DNA of 64,000 nt from Hofstenia miamia (lineage: Eukaryota > Xenacoelomorpha > Acoela): positions 202,572 to 266,571 of the forward strand of contig SCFE01000112.1 of the NCBI GenBank assembly GCA_004352715.1, written 5' to 3'. Made by a program: the position numbers and the translations under genes. A model generated the notes under the pieces. That model was not told where the DNA came from, did no database searches, and saw only the letters and a list, made by a program, of their open reading frames with translations. Of this stretch, positions 12,942-25,869 are shown piece by piece. Position 1 is the first letter of the stretch; each line of letters opens with the position of its first letter.

Positions 12942-13110
12942 TTATATATATATATATATANNNNNNNNNNNNNNNNNNNNNNNNNNNNNNNNNNNNNNNN
13001 NNNNNNNNNNNNNNNNNNNNNNNNNNNNNNNNNNNNNNNNNNNNNNNNNNNNNNNNNNNNNNNNNNNNNNNNNNNNNNNNNNNNNNATATATATATATAT
13101 ATATATATAT
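12942..13110. repeat. (TA)n microsatellite spanning a 126-base N gap
   Basis: TA tracts flank Ns at 12961-13086. A second (TA)n tract of about 34 bases follows at 13235-13269. Confidence 0.9.
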
Positions 13111-13232
13111 TCGCTTTAATTCCTGTACTCTTAACCATAGTTAATAGTAGTTTATAGGAACTGCAGGTATGTTCCATCATTAATAAAATTAATTGCAGAT
13201 GGTATAAATCAATGCCTATATTTTGAAGATGA

Positions 13233-13269
<37 letters not shown>

Positions 13270-13272
<3 letters not shown>

Positions 13273-14250
13273 GATGAGCAACTCAATATATTCGTGATAT
13301 TCATACAGTTTCCAAATGGAGTTTCATTCTTGAAATTTTAAAAAATATTATTCACTCGTGGCTTCATTTGCATGCAATTCTTAATATTATCAAAACCCAT
13401 ACAGTACTCAAAATTGAATATGGTATAGAATAATGTTCACTCCGTAGACAAAAATGCTACCACTAATCTCACAACATATCCTCTCAGAATTTTGATAGTT
13501 ATGAATTCACCCAAATTTATATCCCCAGTCTACAAAAATTAATTAACCTAAGTAAGAGTGTCACAAACCCAAACCTATAGTAAACGACAAGATTTTGTTA
13601 TTTTTGTAGCATAAATCATCATCTAATATCCCTCTGATTCAAATTCTTAATGAAAGGACACGTAGATTTATACCTTCTGCTATCCGCCAACTATTTCACA
13701 CTGAAGTAAAATTTCTTTATTTTTACATAAAAATTTTATGAAATCAAAATTTTCATCAAGTATGATGGACACCTTTTGATAACATGCAATATTTAGCATT
13801 TATAGAATTATTAAGAAGTATGAAGCCACCTCTCATGAATCACGTCGCTATTTGACTGCTTAATTTTACATTTAATAGACTCTGCAGGTGGCATATAAAT
13901 TCTAATGTTATCATTTCTTTAGAATTAACCATGGCTATAATGACACTGTTAAAATAGCTGTCGAGGAGAAGCAAATACATTAATATAATATCTATTCATA
14001 GACTCTACAAATAAAATGTTTGCAGACAATTTTAGATTTTGGTGTTTCTATCAACCGAAAAACAGACTACAATTTCCAGAGAGATAACATGAGATTTTGC
14101 GACAGTTTCATACTAATATTGTTGATGTTGATTCTTTCATAAGAAATTTTTCAATTGGTATTTTATGATATTAGTACATATTTAATGTTATAATTCCAAA
14201 TCAAACTACTATTTACTCTCGGATTCAGAATTGGCTTTATGCAATTAATA
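13270..14250. other. AT-rich stretch, nothing firmly recognised
   Basis: Short plus-strand open patches occur near 13640-13720 and 13990-14100 but match no family I know. A short (TA)n tract with 22 Ns (14260-14281) closes the stretch. Confidence 0.45.
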
Positions 14251-14690
14251 TATATATATNNNNNNNNNNNNNNNNNNNNNNTATATATATTAGGGATGGG
14301 ATCCCGATAGTAAATTGCATGTAACGGATACCGGATAATTCCGGATAATTTGACTGCCGGATACCGGATAATATATTGTTCAATTATTACTAGGGCAATC
14401 AGAAATATGGCATTACAAAATACAAAATATGACTTTATAATTATGACAAAATATGAAGGAATTTAGTTAAATATGATCCATTTAAGCAATACAAAACGAT
14501 GTTCTATTACTGAGAACAAGCTATAAAACAAATGTATAAACTCTTACATAATAATAAGTCAATTTTATGGGGCAACTGCTTCACTAAATTATAATAACAG
14601 CACATAAATGTCTATATATTATTGTCATAGGCCAGCTATTTCTGTCATAGTTCAAGACTTTTCTCAACATAGAGAAACATCACTCAACTG

Positions 14691-15133
14691 CAGTGTCGCA
14701 GCCAATGGGGGGGCACACTGGGCACGTGTCACCCCCGAAATTGAAGGACAAAAAAATTCTGAACAAAAGTTAAAAATGCTTTAATGCTGGAGTTGACATT
14801 GATATCACACTGTTTCTTCCGCTGAAAGGGATCAAATTTATCAATTACCCGTGACCTTGAATTAGATGCTAAAGATGTGCTAGATGAGCTCCCTCTAAAG
14901 AGCAATCGAAGATTAAATTTGTTATTACAGTGAACTACGTTTGAATTATGAATGTTGAATTGTCAAGTTTTGAAAATTATATTTTTTATGCGTTATTCTT
15001 GTTCAATTTAACAATAGATGTTTAACAGTTAAATAAAAAAGCATAGGTATCAAAAATTTAATTTTATCAATGTTCAAAATTAAAAAAATCTATTTTGTGC
15101 CAATACCGAAACTAAATCCTGGCTGCGCGCCTG
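14691..15133. mobile_element. Nested TIR element with CAGTGTCGCAGCCA ends
   Basis: The left end CAGTGTCGCAGCCAATGG pairs with a right end whose reverse complement reads CAGGCGCGCAGCCAGGAT. A G-run follows the left TIR. The inside is non-coding. The flanks CTCAACTG and CTGCAACC do not form a clear duplication. The ends resemble those of hAT-like elements, but assignment is tentative. Confidence 0.55.
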
Positions 15134-15426
15134 CTGCAACCGATGTTGCTTGACCTTTTCGTAACTTGGCATACAATTCCGATTAAAAGTCCATCCCCTT
15201 TCCCTCCATTACAGCAGTGAATCCGGTATTTTCAAATCATGACTTGCTATAGGCGATTTTTCACAAGTATCATTTCCAGGATCATGGGTGGGAGCAATAA
15301 CAAAATATGGTGGAATTTCAACTCTGTCAAACATTGAACAACTTTGATATTTTATGATAGCAGCCTTATTGAGGGTATTAGATTTTCAACCCTCGTATAT
15401 TTTGCCTGAATACGAATGGCAAAGTT

Positions 15427-15668
15427 CAGTGGCGTACGCAGGGGGGGGAGGGGGCATGGTGGAATGTCCCCCCGTCAGGTTTCAAAATTTGATTTTGACT
15501 TGATAAATCAAAAATTTTTCGTAAAAAATTGAAAAAATTTAAAATCTAGGATTGTGAAATGCATTTTTTAAGGTTTATTTTCTCGATATTTTCAAAATTT
15601 TTTGCGGGGCTTCGCATTGGGTAATGATAATGATGTCCAATCGTCAGAAAAACCTAAGTACGCTCCTG
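15427..15668. mobile_element. Nested hAT-like MITE with CAGTGGCGTACGC ends
   Basis: The left TIR CAGTGGCGTACGCAGGGGGG pairs with the right end ...AAGTACGCTCCTG. The flanking octamers GCAAAGTT and GTAGAGTT agree at six of eight positions, as for an old 8-base duplication. A second, solitary end of this family lies at 58274. Confidence 0.7.
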
Positions 15669-16438
15669 GTAGAGTTCTGCAACGCGTGTACCTCGCAAAT
15701 TCCATGAAATAATAATGTATATAGTTCCTTTATATTTTTTCAGTTGCCAGCATATATGAACAGTCCTAGAAAAGCGTCGACCAATAGGTCGGTTAAGGTC
15801 AACAATTAGCTAGCAATTAAACTTCTCTGGGGTTAGGCCAGGAAGTACATTAATTAAAACTGAATGACTACATATATTTTAGTTCAGATGATTTAAAGCA
15901 GTCACAATCCACCATTAATTTTTAAGTTTCTTTCTTAATTTAATGAAAATATGTCAAAACATTACTTTTATGACATTTCAGCGGTATTTTTCAAAAAAAC
16001 AAAACTATGCCTTTTTATGACTTTATAACTTCCTATTTAACTGCACTCCAGATCTGAAAACTATCTAATTTTAAGCAGACTGCAAAATAGACCAACAGAA
16101 AAAATATGACTTTAAATAATTTTGATTGTCCGAATTATTAATGAAGAACAAGCTCATTTCTCAATGAATATCGACCTCTTACCAATGAAAATAAATAAAT
16201 AATAAATAAACGGCGTCCTGATATGGCAGAAAAACTTATTTTGTCGCACGACAACTTCCACATTGTGGAAAAATATAACTTTTTTATCAAAATTTCCATT
16301 CTTAAATCAAGTTTTTTCTCAGCATATATTATTTTCCGATAAAATCCGGTAAAAGGGTTAAAATTTCCAGATACCGGATATCCGGATCCGGTTATGTAAT
16401 TGCCAATTTTACCGGATACCGGATTCCGGCACATCTCT

Positions 16439-18899
16439 TGTCTTACTTAGTTAGAATCTTTAGATTATATTGGTTGCCTGAACTAATGTTTTACTAAATG
16501 TAAATAAAGCCATAATTGTAATTTTGATTTAGCTATTCAAATGTTGGGACCAAGCTTTTACCTTTGATCACCTTTTGAAGTTGGGTTATTAAGTCTCGCA
16601 CATAATGTGTTAACAAGATTTCTAGCTATTTTCTCATCCAATGACAGCAAAAGAATTTTATTATTTAAGTTTTCTTTAAAATTATTTCCAACTTGGAAAA
16701 AACATGTACATATTTGGTTGGCTATACGTTTATGGTTGTGGGTTTTCAGTACTATTCCAAAAACCCATTTTCTCAGCATTAGTCTATAACAACGAAGCTT
16801 ATTTTTTTCACTGCATGATAATGCTTAATATGTTTTATCCGTAAGAACAATTTTCAAGTGGCAATTAAAATCCCGAATTTTCTGTGCAAATATATCAAAG
16901 TGTTTATAGTAATTTTATACTTACATAGAATGCAAAACTATGAAAATGTCTTGAAAGATAGACAGAGCCAACCCATGCTATTCTTCAATAACCTGAAGCA
17001 TGTCATCCAATACTCAAATCAAAGCCATGAATTGAAGTAAATCTTCATGCTTTCTTGTATGATATTATATTTCAGTGTTAGAAATTTCGTAGAGGTATCT
17101 AACAACATACATGATTCTTTTGTGCTCATAGTTTTAAAATTTAGTCGTTCTTTAGAATGACAATTGAAAGCTTTAATTAGGTTCCAATCAAAGTCATTTA
17201 TTGTTTCATTCATAAAGCTTTAACAACTTAATGACAAAATTTGTTAGAATGTTGAGAAAAACCCGTAAAAACTTAACTCAATAGCCATACCAAATAATTA
17301 TAGCTATGCATCAGTATGGACTTTGTAAGAGATTATAGCCTAAGGTAGACATATACTAAGATTAAAGGCAACTATTGAGACTTAAATGTATAAACGCCTA
17401 GTAGGACCCGGTTCTTAAACAACTAATAATGAACTTAGTAGAATTCATAAAATCTTATACATATAGTAGAACCAGTAAAGACTTGCTGGTGGTAATTTTT
17501 GGGGCCCGATAACCCGTAACAGTTTTATGCAGCCCGCAACCATAAATATACATAAAAACATATAAACAACCATATAAATCGATGTCCAGCTGCATAATAG
17601 TTCAGCGGAAGAGGGGCGGGATATTGTATACCCGAGCCCGCCGGACCCAGTTTGAAAGGGACCACATAGATTTCCATATGTACTTAAAATTTTATTCAAA
17701 TTTATCTACAAAAGCATGACCTCAAAAAATCATTATTTCAGTGGCTTTTGAAGTCCTTGTAATAAGTCAAAAATTAACTTTGTATGAATTTTGATGACTT
17801 TAATTCGCAATTTTTAGATGTAATTCAAAAAATTTAGTTTCCATCTACTTTCTAATTCCATGTTCAAAACAATTTCATAAACACATTAACGGGCATTCAA
17901 ATTTCTATTTCTATTAAACCTAAAATTTTAATTGAATTTAGCAGGCTATAAATTTCTTTATTTCAATTATTGATGTCATCAAGATATGCCGCTAGATGGT
18001 GTTCTAAACTAATATGACATATCATGGACGACGTGGCTATAAATGTTCTCACATCAAATTTTTTCAGTTTAGAGTTAGGTTTTCAAATTTGATTAAAACA
18101 ATTAATTAATTTACTGCAAATTCAAATATCGTAAAATATCAAGCATTTAGTTTCCTCCCAATGACCTTGTTTAGAGGCTCATTGGAAATAGTTGGTGAAT
18201 ATAAAATACAATCAATAATATCAATTTAGGCTATTGCTTCATCAATGTTTATAACGATCTTAGTAATATTGTTCACTACATTCATAGGCTTATTCACTTC
18301 TTAAGAAAAAATAAATGTCCGTGAAAATATGTGCGAATCATTTTTTGTAATTTTTTTCTTTTTTTATTCTATATGGAAAATTTCTGTATTGAAAATATCT
18401 AGAACCCATTTTAAATACCAAGATGACGCAAAATTTTACAGTTGTGGGCAAAAGTCTTTACATCAAAAATATTTATTGAAAAACAACTAAAATATTTATA
18501 ACTTTTATTTGAGATTTAGTTTTTGGATGAAAATTAGCAGAAATCATACTTCTCACTACTATCTAATGAAGTCTATTCTGTGAGGCTTGCATGGTCCTTT
18601 AATTGTCTTTCATAGGTTCTAAATTTTTGATAAATCAGAGCTCTGAGGAGTGTAGTTTAAGAGCAAGCTTATGTTAAGGTTTTTCAAAAATGTGGGTGTT
18701 GACTGGGCTGTGTGACACGTTTCGGTTCCCGTATCAAATTTTCAGGGTACAAAGATTAGATTGATTATTAAATGATGCTCATGTTAATCATAGTTTGATT
18801 TGAGACAGATCTAAGACGTTAACTAATACCAATGAATCGCTGTTTCTCCTATCAGAAAACGATGGATGTTGATGATCATTTGATTCACAACGTCAAATC
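16439..18899. other. AT-rich stretch, no gene seen
   Basis: A GC-richer patch at 17400-17670 carries scattered CCCG/GGACCC motifs that may be the remains of an element, but I cannot define its ends. No credible coding frame. Confidence 0.45.
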
Positions 18900-19015
18900 A
18901 AAGTAAACGTTTCGGGTCGGGTCGGATATTAAATTTTCGAGTCGGGTTTGGGTAGTAAATATTACGATCGGATCGGGTAGTATTCGGATCCAAGTTTACC
19001 TCATATTGTCACTCT
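18900..19015. repeat. Solitary element end with iterated GGGTCGG motifs
   Basis: Repeated GGGTCGG, GAGTCGGG and GATCGGGT units end at CACTCTCTAG. The layout matches one end of the motif-iterating hAT-like elements elsewhere in the window, but I find no partner end. Confidence 0.45.
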
Positions 19016-19213
19016 CTAGTATGTATTTGCATTTATGAAACCAGTACTTCTAACTATAGTTTTATGTCTATCGCCTCGAATTGCTCCGCAAGCATTAGTT
19101 GTCTTTCTGCAATATCGAGCTTTATAACGCAATATAGCAGCTCGACGACGATCTTGTCGCCTTCGTGTATAAATTTCAATCTTTGATTCATCCGGGAAGA
19201 TCACTCTTTCCCA
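19016..19213 (-). pseudogene. Tc1/mariner transposase fragment
   Basis: The minus strand encodes WERVIFPDESKIEIYTRRRQ. This corresponds to the W..V.FSDES block around the second catalytic Asp of Tc1-family DDE transposases. An arginine-rich tail follows before a stop. The rest of the transposase and both terminal repeats are missing. It directly abuts the GGGTCGG-iterated end at 18900-19015. Confidence 0.6.
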
Positions 19214-21986
19214 TCAGAATCTATTGTTAAATATAAATTATCTTTTATTTCGGAAATTATTGTGTGCAATCCATTGCGAGTTGTGTAACGTCTGATTGAT
19301 CTATTGGATAAATTTATTACCATTAGAGCTTCTATTTCTAGTTCTTTGGGGGCAATAAAAGGATTGCATAACGATTTTGCAACTAAAGATCTTTCTTCCT
19401 ATTTTCTAGAAGCGTTTGGACAGCAAAACCTTGATTTATATAATGAAGCATGCACTTTGTTTTTCTGTAAAGTTTATGCCAATGACCACTTTGATATATT
19501 GAAAATATCACATACATTAAACTATGAAGTTTTCTCAGCTGCAAGTTGAATTGCTGTATTTCCGATAGCAACTGCATTTCGCTCATTTTAATTAACAATT
19601 GCCAGATCGTTGCATCTGTAATTACAATAAGAGACACGTACTTTAACTATCATTAGCTGGTTAAAATTTGAAACATCTGTGTTACAGTTTTGTAAAATGA
19701 CTTTGATTCAAAAATTTACTAAATATTTCATATATATGTTGATATAGTCATCCGTGCAAAGACTTGTGTCCACGACTAATTATGTCTTAATCCATGTGAA
19801 TAATCCTAGAACAGATTCTGTGAAGAAATTCGAGCTTATAAAGGCAGGATGTTATAGCCACAACAGGCTCTGTTGAAAGACGTCTCTAACTCTTTAAGAA
19901 GCTTCTTTTGAAAGATAGAAATTTTCAACATGAATAATTGAGATGATTGAAATAATCCACTTTCTCAGTTTCTATTGCCTGCTTTTTCATTAAGTCAAAA
20001 TGTGGAATTGGTTGGGTCAGAAAATGGGCTGTATTAGTTCAAAATAAGTTATAAGGTAGGTTATGAAAGATGGTTTCTGTTTATAACCTCATTAGATAAA
20101 TTTGTATTGTAGGTTCCTCAGTCATTCCAAAGACAGCTACAAACGCCTTCTTTTGGATGGCAATTTATTAAAATGTAAATGTCATTTGTAAGTCTGTATG
20201 GACAATATATTAAAGTTTGATTCCTTATAAAAACTTGGAGTTTTAACTACTATGTTAGCATTTTTCAATATTTTGTTTCTTCGTACATCTACAATACAGT
20301 ATGTTAGGATATGTGAAACTATAGTGCAGAAGATGAAATGTTTTTGAAGTTTTTCAATTAGTCACCTTCAGCTTGATTAAATCATTAAAAATTTTAATCG
20401 ATTGTTTCTTTGCAATACATTAAAACAGCAAAATATTTAGCAATCGTGGTTTTCCTAAAAAGATAAAATAGCAATATCATCTATAATAATGACATGTTAT
20501 ATGTGTATGCTATATATAAAGCTATATGTGTACAAACGGGTTCATTGTGTCACATATCCATTAATGTTTTGCGTTTGCAGATCCGATGAAAAACAATTGA
20601 AAAGGGAAAAAATCAGTACGGGCTTTAAGTGGGGGGGGGCAAATGTCATGAACCCAGTGTTAAGTAATCACTACATAATGAAGTTATTAATCAATTTTGA
20701 TGTTTAAGAAAATAAATGCGAAACATTTTTAAACCTCCATATATTTAAGACATTTATATATATATATATATAATCCCTATATGTATCATCAGGATCAAGT
20801 AACTTCATTTGTTTGTTAATTACTCGAGCACATGATGCTAATAACTTTACTATTCATGGGGTATTGTAGGTTTCAGGTTTCAAGCTGTCAATACAAATGA
20901 CCGTTGCTTAGTAGAATACGAAATAATTGGAAATTTTTGGATTTCAATAAATATTAAAAAGAGAATGATGCTGTGGAGAACAGAATATTAGTAATTCATT
21001 CATTTTTGTGTTTGGATTTTGTTTTTCTCACGTTTGTTGACAGATTTTATTCCATATATCAACAAACACATACATCTATTCAATATTAGACCTCATCCAG
21101 TGATTTGTAATTTAGCAAAGCAAAGAGTATATGTGAAAATATCAATTAAATTTGATTGAAAAACCCGTAACCACTTCTTATTCTAAAATCAGTGTAATAG
21201 TCTTTTATGAAGGCTAAATGAAATTTCTATTAAGATATCAATAAAACACACTTTAAATACCTAAAAAGATTATTCTACATTTTAAGGTTTTCATAGTAAA
21301 TAGGTTCAAAACTTCATTGGACACTGTCTATAACTTTTGACTGTGTATGTTTAAAAAAAGCTTTTGTTTAAGAAAATAATGCTTGTCACTTGCCATGAAA
21401 CTAAAGTAGAGTAGCACTTGTTAAGGAATTGTTTACGGGATTAAATGTGTCATGAAAAATAGAAATTTATTGTCAATTTTAAGTGTGATGTTTTCCGAAC
21501 ATTTCAACTAATTGTTTAAACGAGGGGAATTAATTGAAAAAGATGTCAGTCAGTAGTCAACCACCAAAAAGACATTGTGTGAAATTAATAAAAGCAAATT
21601 TATCAGCTAAACTGTTTTTAAAATTAATCAAATGTTAAGAACTAAACAGGTTTAATCAGCGACTTAATTTTAAATTTGAAAGCAGTTTTGTGAAACTTCA
21701 AAATTTTTAAGTAATATAAAAATGAACAAACGATTTCAAACAATTTATACTTGAAGTTTAATGTAAATTCACTATAAAATTGTACAAAATAAAAGGCAAC
21801 TGAATAATAATTTTTTCCAATAGAAATGTTTTCGAATGATCATTGTATGAATTGTCATTAATAAAGATTTAGTAATGCACTAATTCAAAATTTAATTAGC
21901 AAGTACAGGCTGTATTTTTAATCACTAATATGTTCTCGTACAAAATTTTGAGTTGTCTGTAAGCGGCTTTTTCTTCTCACTTATAT
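19214..21986. other. AT-rich stretch, no gene seen
   Basis: The plus-strand frame at 19304-19549 starts at a non-ATG codon and matches no family I recognise. A short (TA)n lies at 20757-20772 and a run of nine or more G near 20630. Nothing else is supported. Confidence 0.45.
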
Positions 21987-21994
21987 ACAGATAT

Positions 21995-22350
21995 AAGACT
22001 TGTCAACGAGCCGACATTTCCAAGCTCGGCTCGGCTCGTTTAAATTTTGTGTAAGTTCGGCTCGGCTCGACTCGCCAAATAAAATCTTTGAATGAGGCTC
22101 GTTTTAGCTCTGTATTTTTTTAAAACTATTGTGCTCAAAGAATTTTTTACATAGCTCTTCCTATTATTTAATGAACATTTCTTAAGTACGATTATAGGAA
22201 TGGAATACTGACTGCAAAAAATAAGAAAAATCTCCATAATCAAATTAACAAGCAGAACTATAAACTTGCTTTGTCTAAAATAGGCTCGTTTTGGGCTCGT
22301 TGTATATCAAATACTGTGCTCAAGCTCGGCTCGGCTCGTTGACAAGTCTG
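21995..22350. mobile_element. hAT-like non-autonomous element, CTCGG family, copy 2
   Basis: It has the same ends (AGACTTGTCAACGAGCC / GGCTCGTTGACAAGTCTG) and the same CTCGG arrays as 2296-2675 and 52432-52792. The flanking octamers ACAGATAT and ACAAATAC match at six of eight positions, suggesting an older insertion. The interior is closer to the 52.4 kb copy than to the 2.3 kb copy. Confidence 0.82.
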
Positions 22351-22355
22351 ACAAA

Positions 22356-22413
22356 TACATATATATATATATATATAAATATAAATATGTATATATATAT
22401 ATGTATATATATA
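22356..22413. repeat. (TA)n-rich microsatellite
   Basis: Interrupted TA repeats (TATATATATAAATATAAATATG...) directly downstream of the CTCGG element. Confidence 0.85.
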
Positions 22414-23049
22414 AGGTGGAGTGCAGGGAATACGAGAAAATTAAGCTCATTTGCATAATTAGCACAGCTTTACTCATATTTTCAGTAACTTGTTTTGCAT
22501 GTGGAAGTACCATAATAAAGCTGAAATTTCTTTACCTAATTAAATTTTAGGGTTACTATCGTCAGAGGTAAGTGGTCTCTAATTACCTATTGTGCAGGCA
22601 ATATCCCTAGTTACCAAAATGATTAAAAATGGCTTTAAATGAAAAATGCATTATTAACAATTTGAAATGGCATTTAGATAAATTTTAAAGGCCTTTAAGT
22701 GCCCAATTAATGACAATTTTTGAAAATTTGAGAATATTCCTGGAAATTGTAAATATGATTTCAATGCTACTGAAATTAATTTTATCATTAAAAATGAATT
22801 ATTAGGTTTGTTATTAGTTAAAAAATATTTACAAGTGTTTGTCTGCTTATTTATTTTTCAATGCCGACGTTAAATATAAATTTAATAAGAAAACCGGTTA
22901 CTGTACTATTATACATGATAGCATGCTTAAGCCAAAATAAAAAAATCAAAACATGTTTACTTCAAAAAGGAAATTTGTGTACTCTTGTTGACATCACTGA
23001 GTGGGTAAATTCAACAACCCTAAAGTCATTGATTAGATAATTGTGTTCA

Positions 23050-24175
23050 ATGCTGCAACCAGTCAGAATTCTGAATTCTGAAAGTCACTCGATCGATAGC
23101 TGCCAAGAAAATTTTGCTTTACATTGATAATGGCGATCCATGATCGCAACTCATTCTCGCTAAGAACAGATTTAAACCTCTCATTCTTCATTAGCTTGAC
23201 AATATCGACCAACGAGGATTCCTTCACTTAGTTTTGCACTTGACAATCATGGAAAGAGTTCATGCAATACTTTTTTAGCTTCATTATTGTCTTTCAAAGC
23301 TTTGATGAAGTTTTTCACAATTCCAAGTAAAATATGCAGAGATGGAAGCAATATACGTTCTTTTTTACCAATGGCGTTTGCTTAATATTTTTTTCACCAA
23401 TGACAAATGCGTTCTTTAATGGCCAATCAGATCGAACATAGTGTTGGGATCGAGACCAGCTAACAAACAGACACAAAAAGCACCCATGTTGGAACCTAGT
23501 CAAAAAGGCAATAATTTTTAAATCTCCTCCAACATTCTATTGATATCTCTCGTAATGAATGAGTTGCATAACATAGATTTGATCACTTCAGTACGAAACA
23601 TATTTTTCTTCGCGATGCCTGTACACTGTAATTTGGGTATCTGGCTTTAGAACGCCATAGGTTTTAAGCATCCTGGACATGATGTATGAATCATATTTAG
23701 AAAGATGCAGAATCTTAACAAGAGCATCAAGCTGTGAATGATCAATCTCTGTAGGTTCATTGATCCCATTCTGCATCACTTTCTGATCTAGAAACACACT
23801 GGCTCTACCGTCAAATCGCTTTCCATTTCCAGAGATTTGTTTGTTACAGGGATTTCATCGCAGACTGTGAAAGGAAGAGGTCTAATAGCAGAAGATAAGT
23901 TAAGATATTGAATGTTTTCAGCTGTTTTTCTGCTGTATTCTGACAACTTCACCATGCAAAATCAGCAGTCATTTAAATGATCTGCTTGTTCACGCCACAA
24001 CATTGGTGTAGAAAATAGCAGTCTTTTTAATTTGCCTAGTTTCTATGAAGACAAGTTGGAATTGCAGCCTTTGCATATAACATGAGCAGCGAAAACTTTG
24101 TCCTGGACTCCAAGAGTCATTTTGAAATGTGGACATCGTCACCCCTGAAAATGAACTCTCCACATATATAGCAAA
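23050..24175 (-). pseudogene. Relic of a widespread TE-associated ORF of unknown function
   Basis: Minus-strand fragments in consistent order match a protein family I recall from many invertebrate genomes, usually annotated only as uncharacterised. From 24130: a C..C block (VICKGCNSNLSS), PMLWREQADHLNDC.FC, SSAIRPLPFTVCDEIPV. Then a segment with LDALVKILHLSKYDSYIMSRML and ITVYRHREE. Then FLCLFVSWSRSQHYVRSDWPL and IGEKNIKQTPLV, followed by WIAIINVKQNFLG.YRS. Several stops and frameshifts break it. It is multi-copy in animals and probably carried by a mobile element. Which superfamily is not something I can show, and no terminal repeats are identified here. Confidence 0.65.
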
Positions 24176-25099
24176 ATTATTTGGATATGTAAGACACTAT
24201 CGGTGCACCATTAATGCTCAAAAGTACAGTCTTTAATGAGCACATTTACGCGAGAGAGGCCAACACGTTAGCTGCAACTAAATTTAATTTAAAAAGCTAC
24301 AAATGACACCAAATAATTTTTGATGAAGTACTTATTTAAAAACACTAAATTACTTCATTCTTATAATGCTGATATGTAACATGCACATGCGTCCACTGAC
24401 CTAAATCTGATAAAATAAAAACATAAATTTAGAAATAGAGAAAAATCTAGACGTCTGACACTTTGAAAAGTATACATTTTTAGAATCAGCACAATGAACT
24501 CTACCTAATAGGCAAAGTTGATATTGAATATGCGTAGATGTCGCAATAACTAGTTATTACGACATCCACGGTTTATGAATGGTTTGGCATGAATTCTATA
24601 TGTGGTGGAATTTTTATGTTATCAAAATCATCTAACAATCAATCATTATTAAATAAATGGACACATGCAGACGTTACTAGATGTCTCACAATTATTCATT
24701 AACGCAGACATCAAGACGCTGTTATCGATACAATGAACGTGTTTGTAAATATAAATAGTGTTATCTTTTAAACGACTGGATACGAAATTTTGAAGATGAT
24801 TAATCTCCAATTTGAAATCCTAAAATCTAGATAACTTTGGTGCAATTAGCATTGAACTCGCTGAATCAATAACATGAAATGAACATTTTGTATCGATAAA
24901 AAGAGTGATTTCGTTAAGAAGACTGAATAGAAAACAATAAGTATCATTTGTCTTAACATATATATGTATATATGTAATCAAGTGTGTAAAAAAATTGCTG
25001 CCTATTATTTTAATTTAATTATTGAAAATAAGCGCACATTACTATTTCAAAATATAACTTAGTTCTATAAGTGCACTTATTTTTCAATGTATAGCCCCT
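24176..25099. other. AT-rich stretch, no gene seen
   Basis: Nothing recognised apart from a short TATATATGTATATATG tract at 24959-24976. Confidence 0.5.
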
Positions 25100-25597
25100 A
25101 AGCCATTGCGCATTGCCAAAACCTCAACGTTTATTCTTGCTTCAACCAATTGTCGATTGGGAAATCGATGCTGCATTTATGAGACGTTTTGAAAAGCGCA
25201 TTTTCATTTCATTGCCTAACAAGGATTCTCGAAAGAATATATTTATTTTACATTCAAGGGGACACCCAAACAACTTAGAAGATCGAGATTGGGAAGGTCT
25301 TGCTAACCATTCTGAAGGCTACTCAGCTTAAGATATTGCCACGGTTGTACGTTGTGCGCTCTTAGAACCAATCAGAGAACTTCAAGCCGCAAAACTTTGG
25401 CGAAGATCTATTAATGAAACATTTGAACCAGTTCTAGTTGAAGTTGAAGAACATTCTCATGCATATATAAAGTTGGATTGACTACAAATTCCTAAAAAAC
25501 AAAAGATTTCTATAAAGCCCAACGTAATAATGGAAAAACTATATGCAGTGAAAATCTGAAAATATTTGAAGAATTTTCGAATTCATTTGGCAACTAG
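25100..25597 (+). pseudogene. VPS4-like AAA ATPase fragment (C-terminal part), decayed
   Basis: VPS4 is the AAA ATPase that disassembles ESCRT-III. The fragment begins just before the sensor-1 region: FILASTN in one frame, then after a frameshift DWEIDAAFMRRFEKRIFI, the arginine-finger segment in its VPS4-type form (RRFEKRI). It continues with LPNKDSRKNIF and ANHSEGYSA, a stop at the position of the usual G.D, then DIATVVRCALLEPIRELQAA. A possible C-terminal helix (KIFEEFSNSFGN) lies before a stop at 25597. The Walker A and B motifs and the N-terminal MIT domain are absent. No introns are visible in the fragment, so it is either a truncated retrocopy or the last exon of a dead gene. Confidence 0.75.
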
Positions 25598-25869
25598 TAT
25601 TCTGTAAAGCTTAAGCAATATCTATTGCTTTACTTTTCAATAAATGATTGAGTTTGTGTACTCACCTGTTGAATAAATCCGTGATTTATGTTTTTAATCT
25701 TACACTGTTTAATTCAAACATTGTGTAAATACAAAAAAACCTAAAAATATATAGAAAGCATATCTCTACTTTTTATGTACTTGGTAAGTGATTAGAAATA
25801 ATGGCGATGCTGTTTATAATATATTGAATGTGTTAAACTTAATTTATTATCAATGTTTAATATAAAATG

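Larger units (their letters stand above)
14291..16438. mobile_element. Long member of the CCGGATA hAT-like family, with two nested insertions
   Basis: The left end TAGGGATGGGATCCCGATAG and the next 90 bases match the reverse complement of the right end of the compact copy at 49667-49912. Its right end (16340-16438, ending CACATCTCT) matches that copy's left end. Iterated CCGGATA/CCGGATACC units lie at both ends. The interior holds two further elements (14691-15133 and 15427-15668). The remaining roughly 1.4 kb has no usable reading frame. The left flank is (TA)n and no target duplication is visible. Confidence 0.7.

Noticed and set aside
19304-19549. 81-codon plus-strand frame as a gene
   Set aside because: No ATG at its start, no family resemblance, and an overlapping minus-strand frame of similar length.
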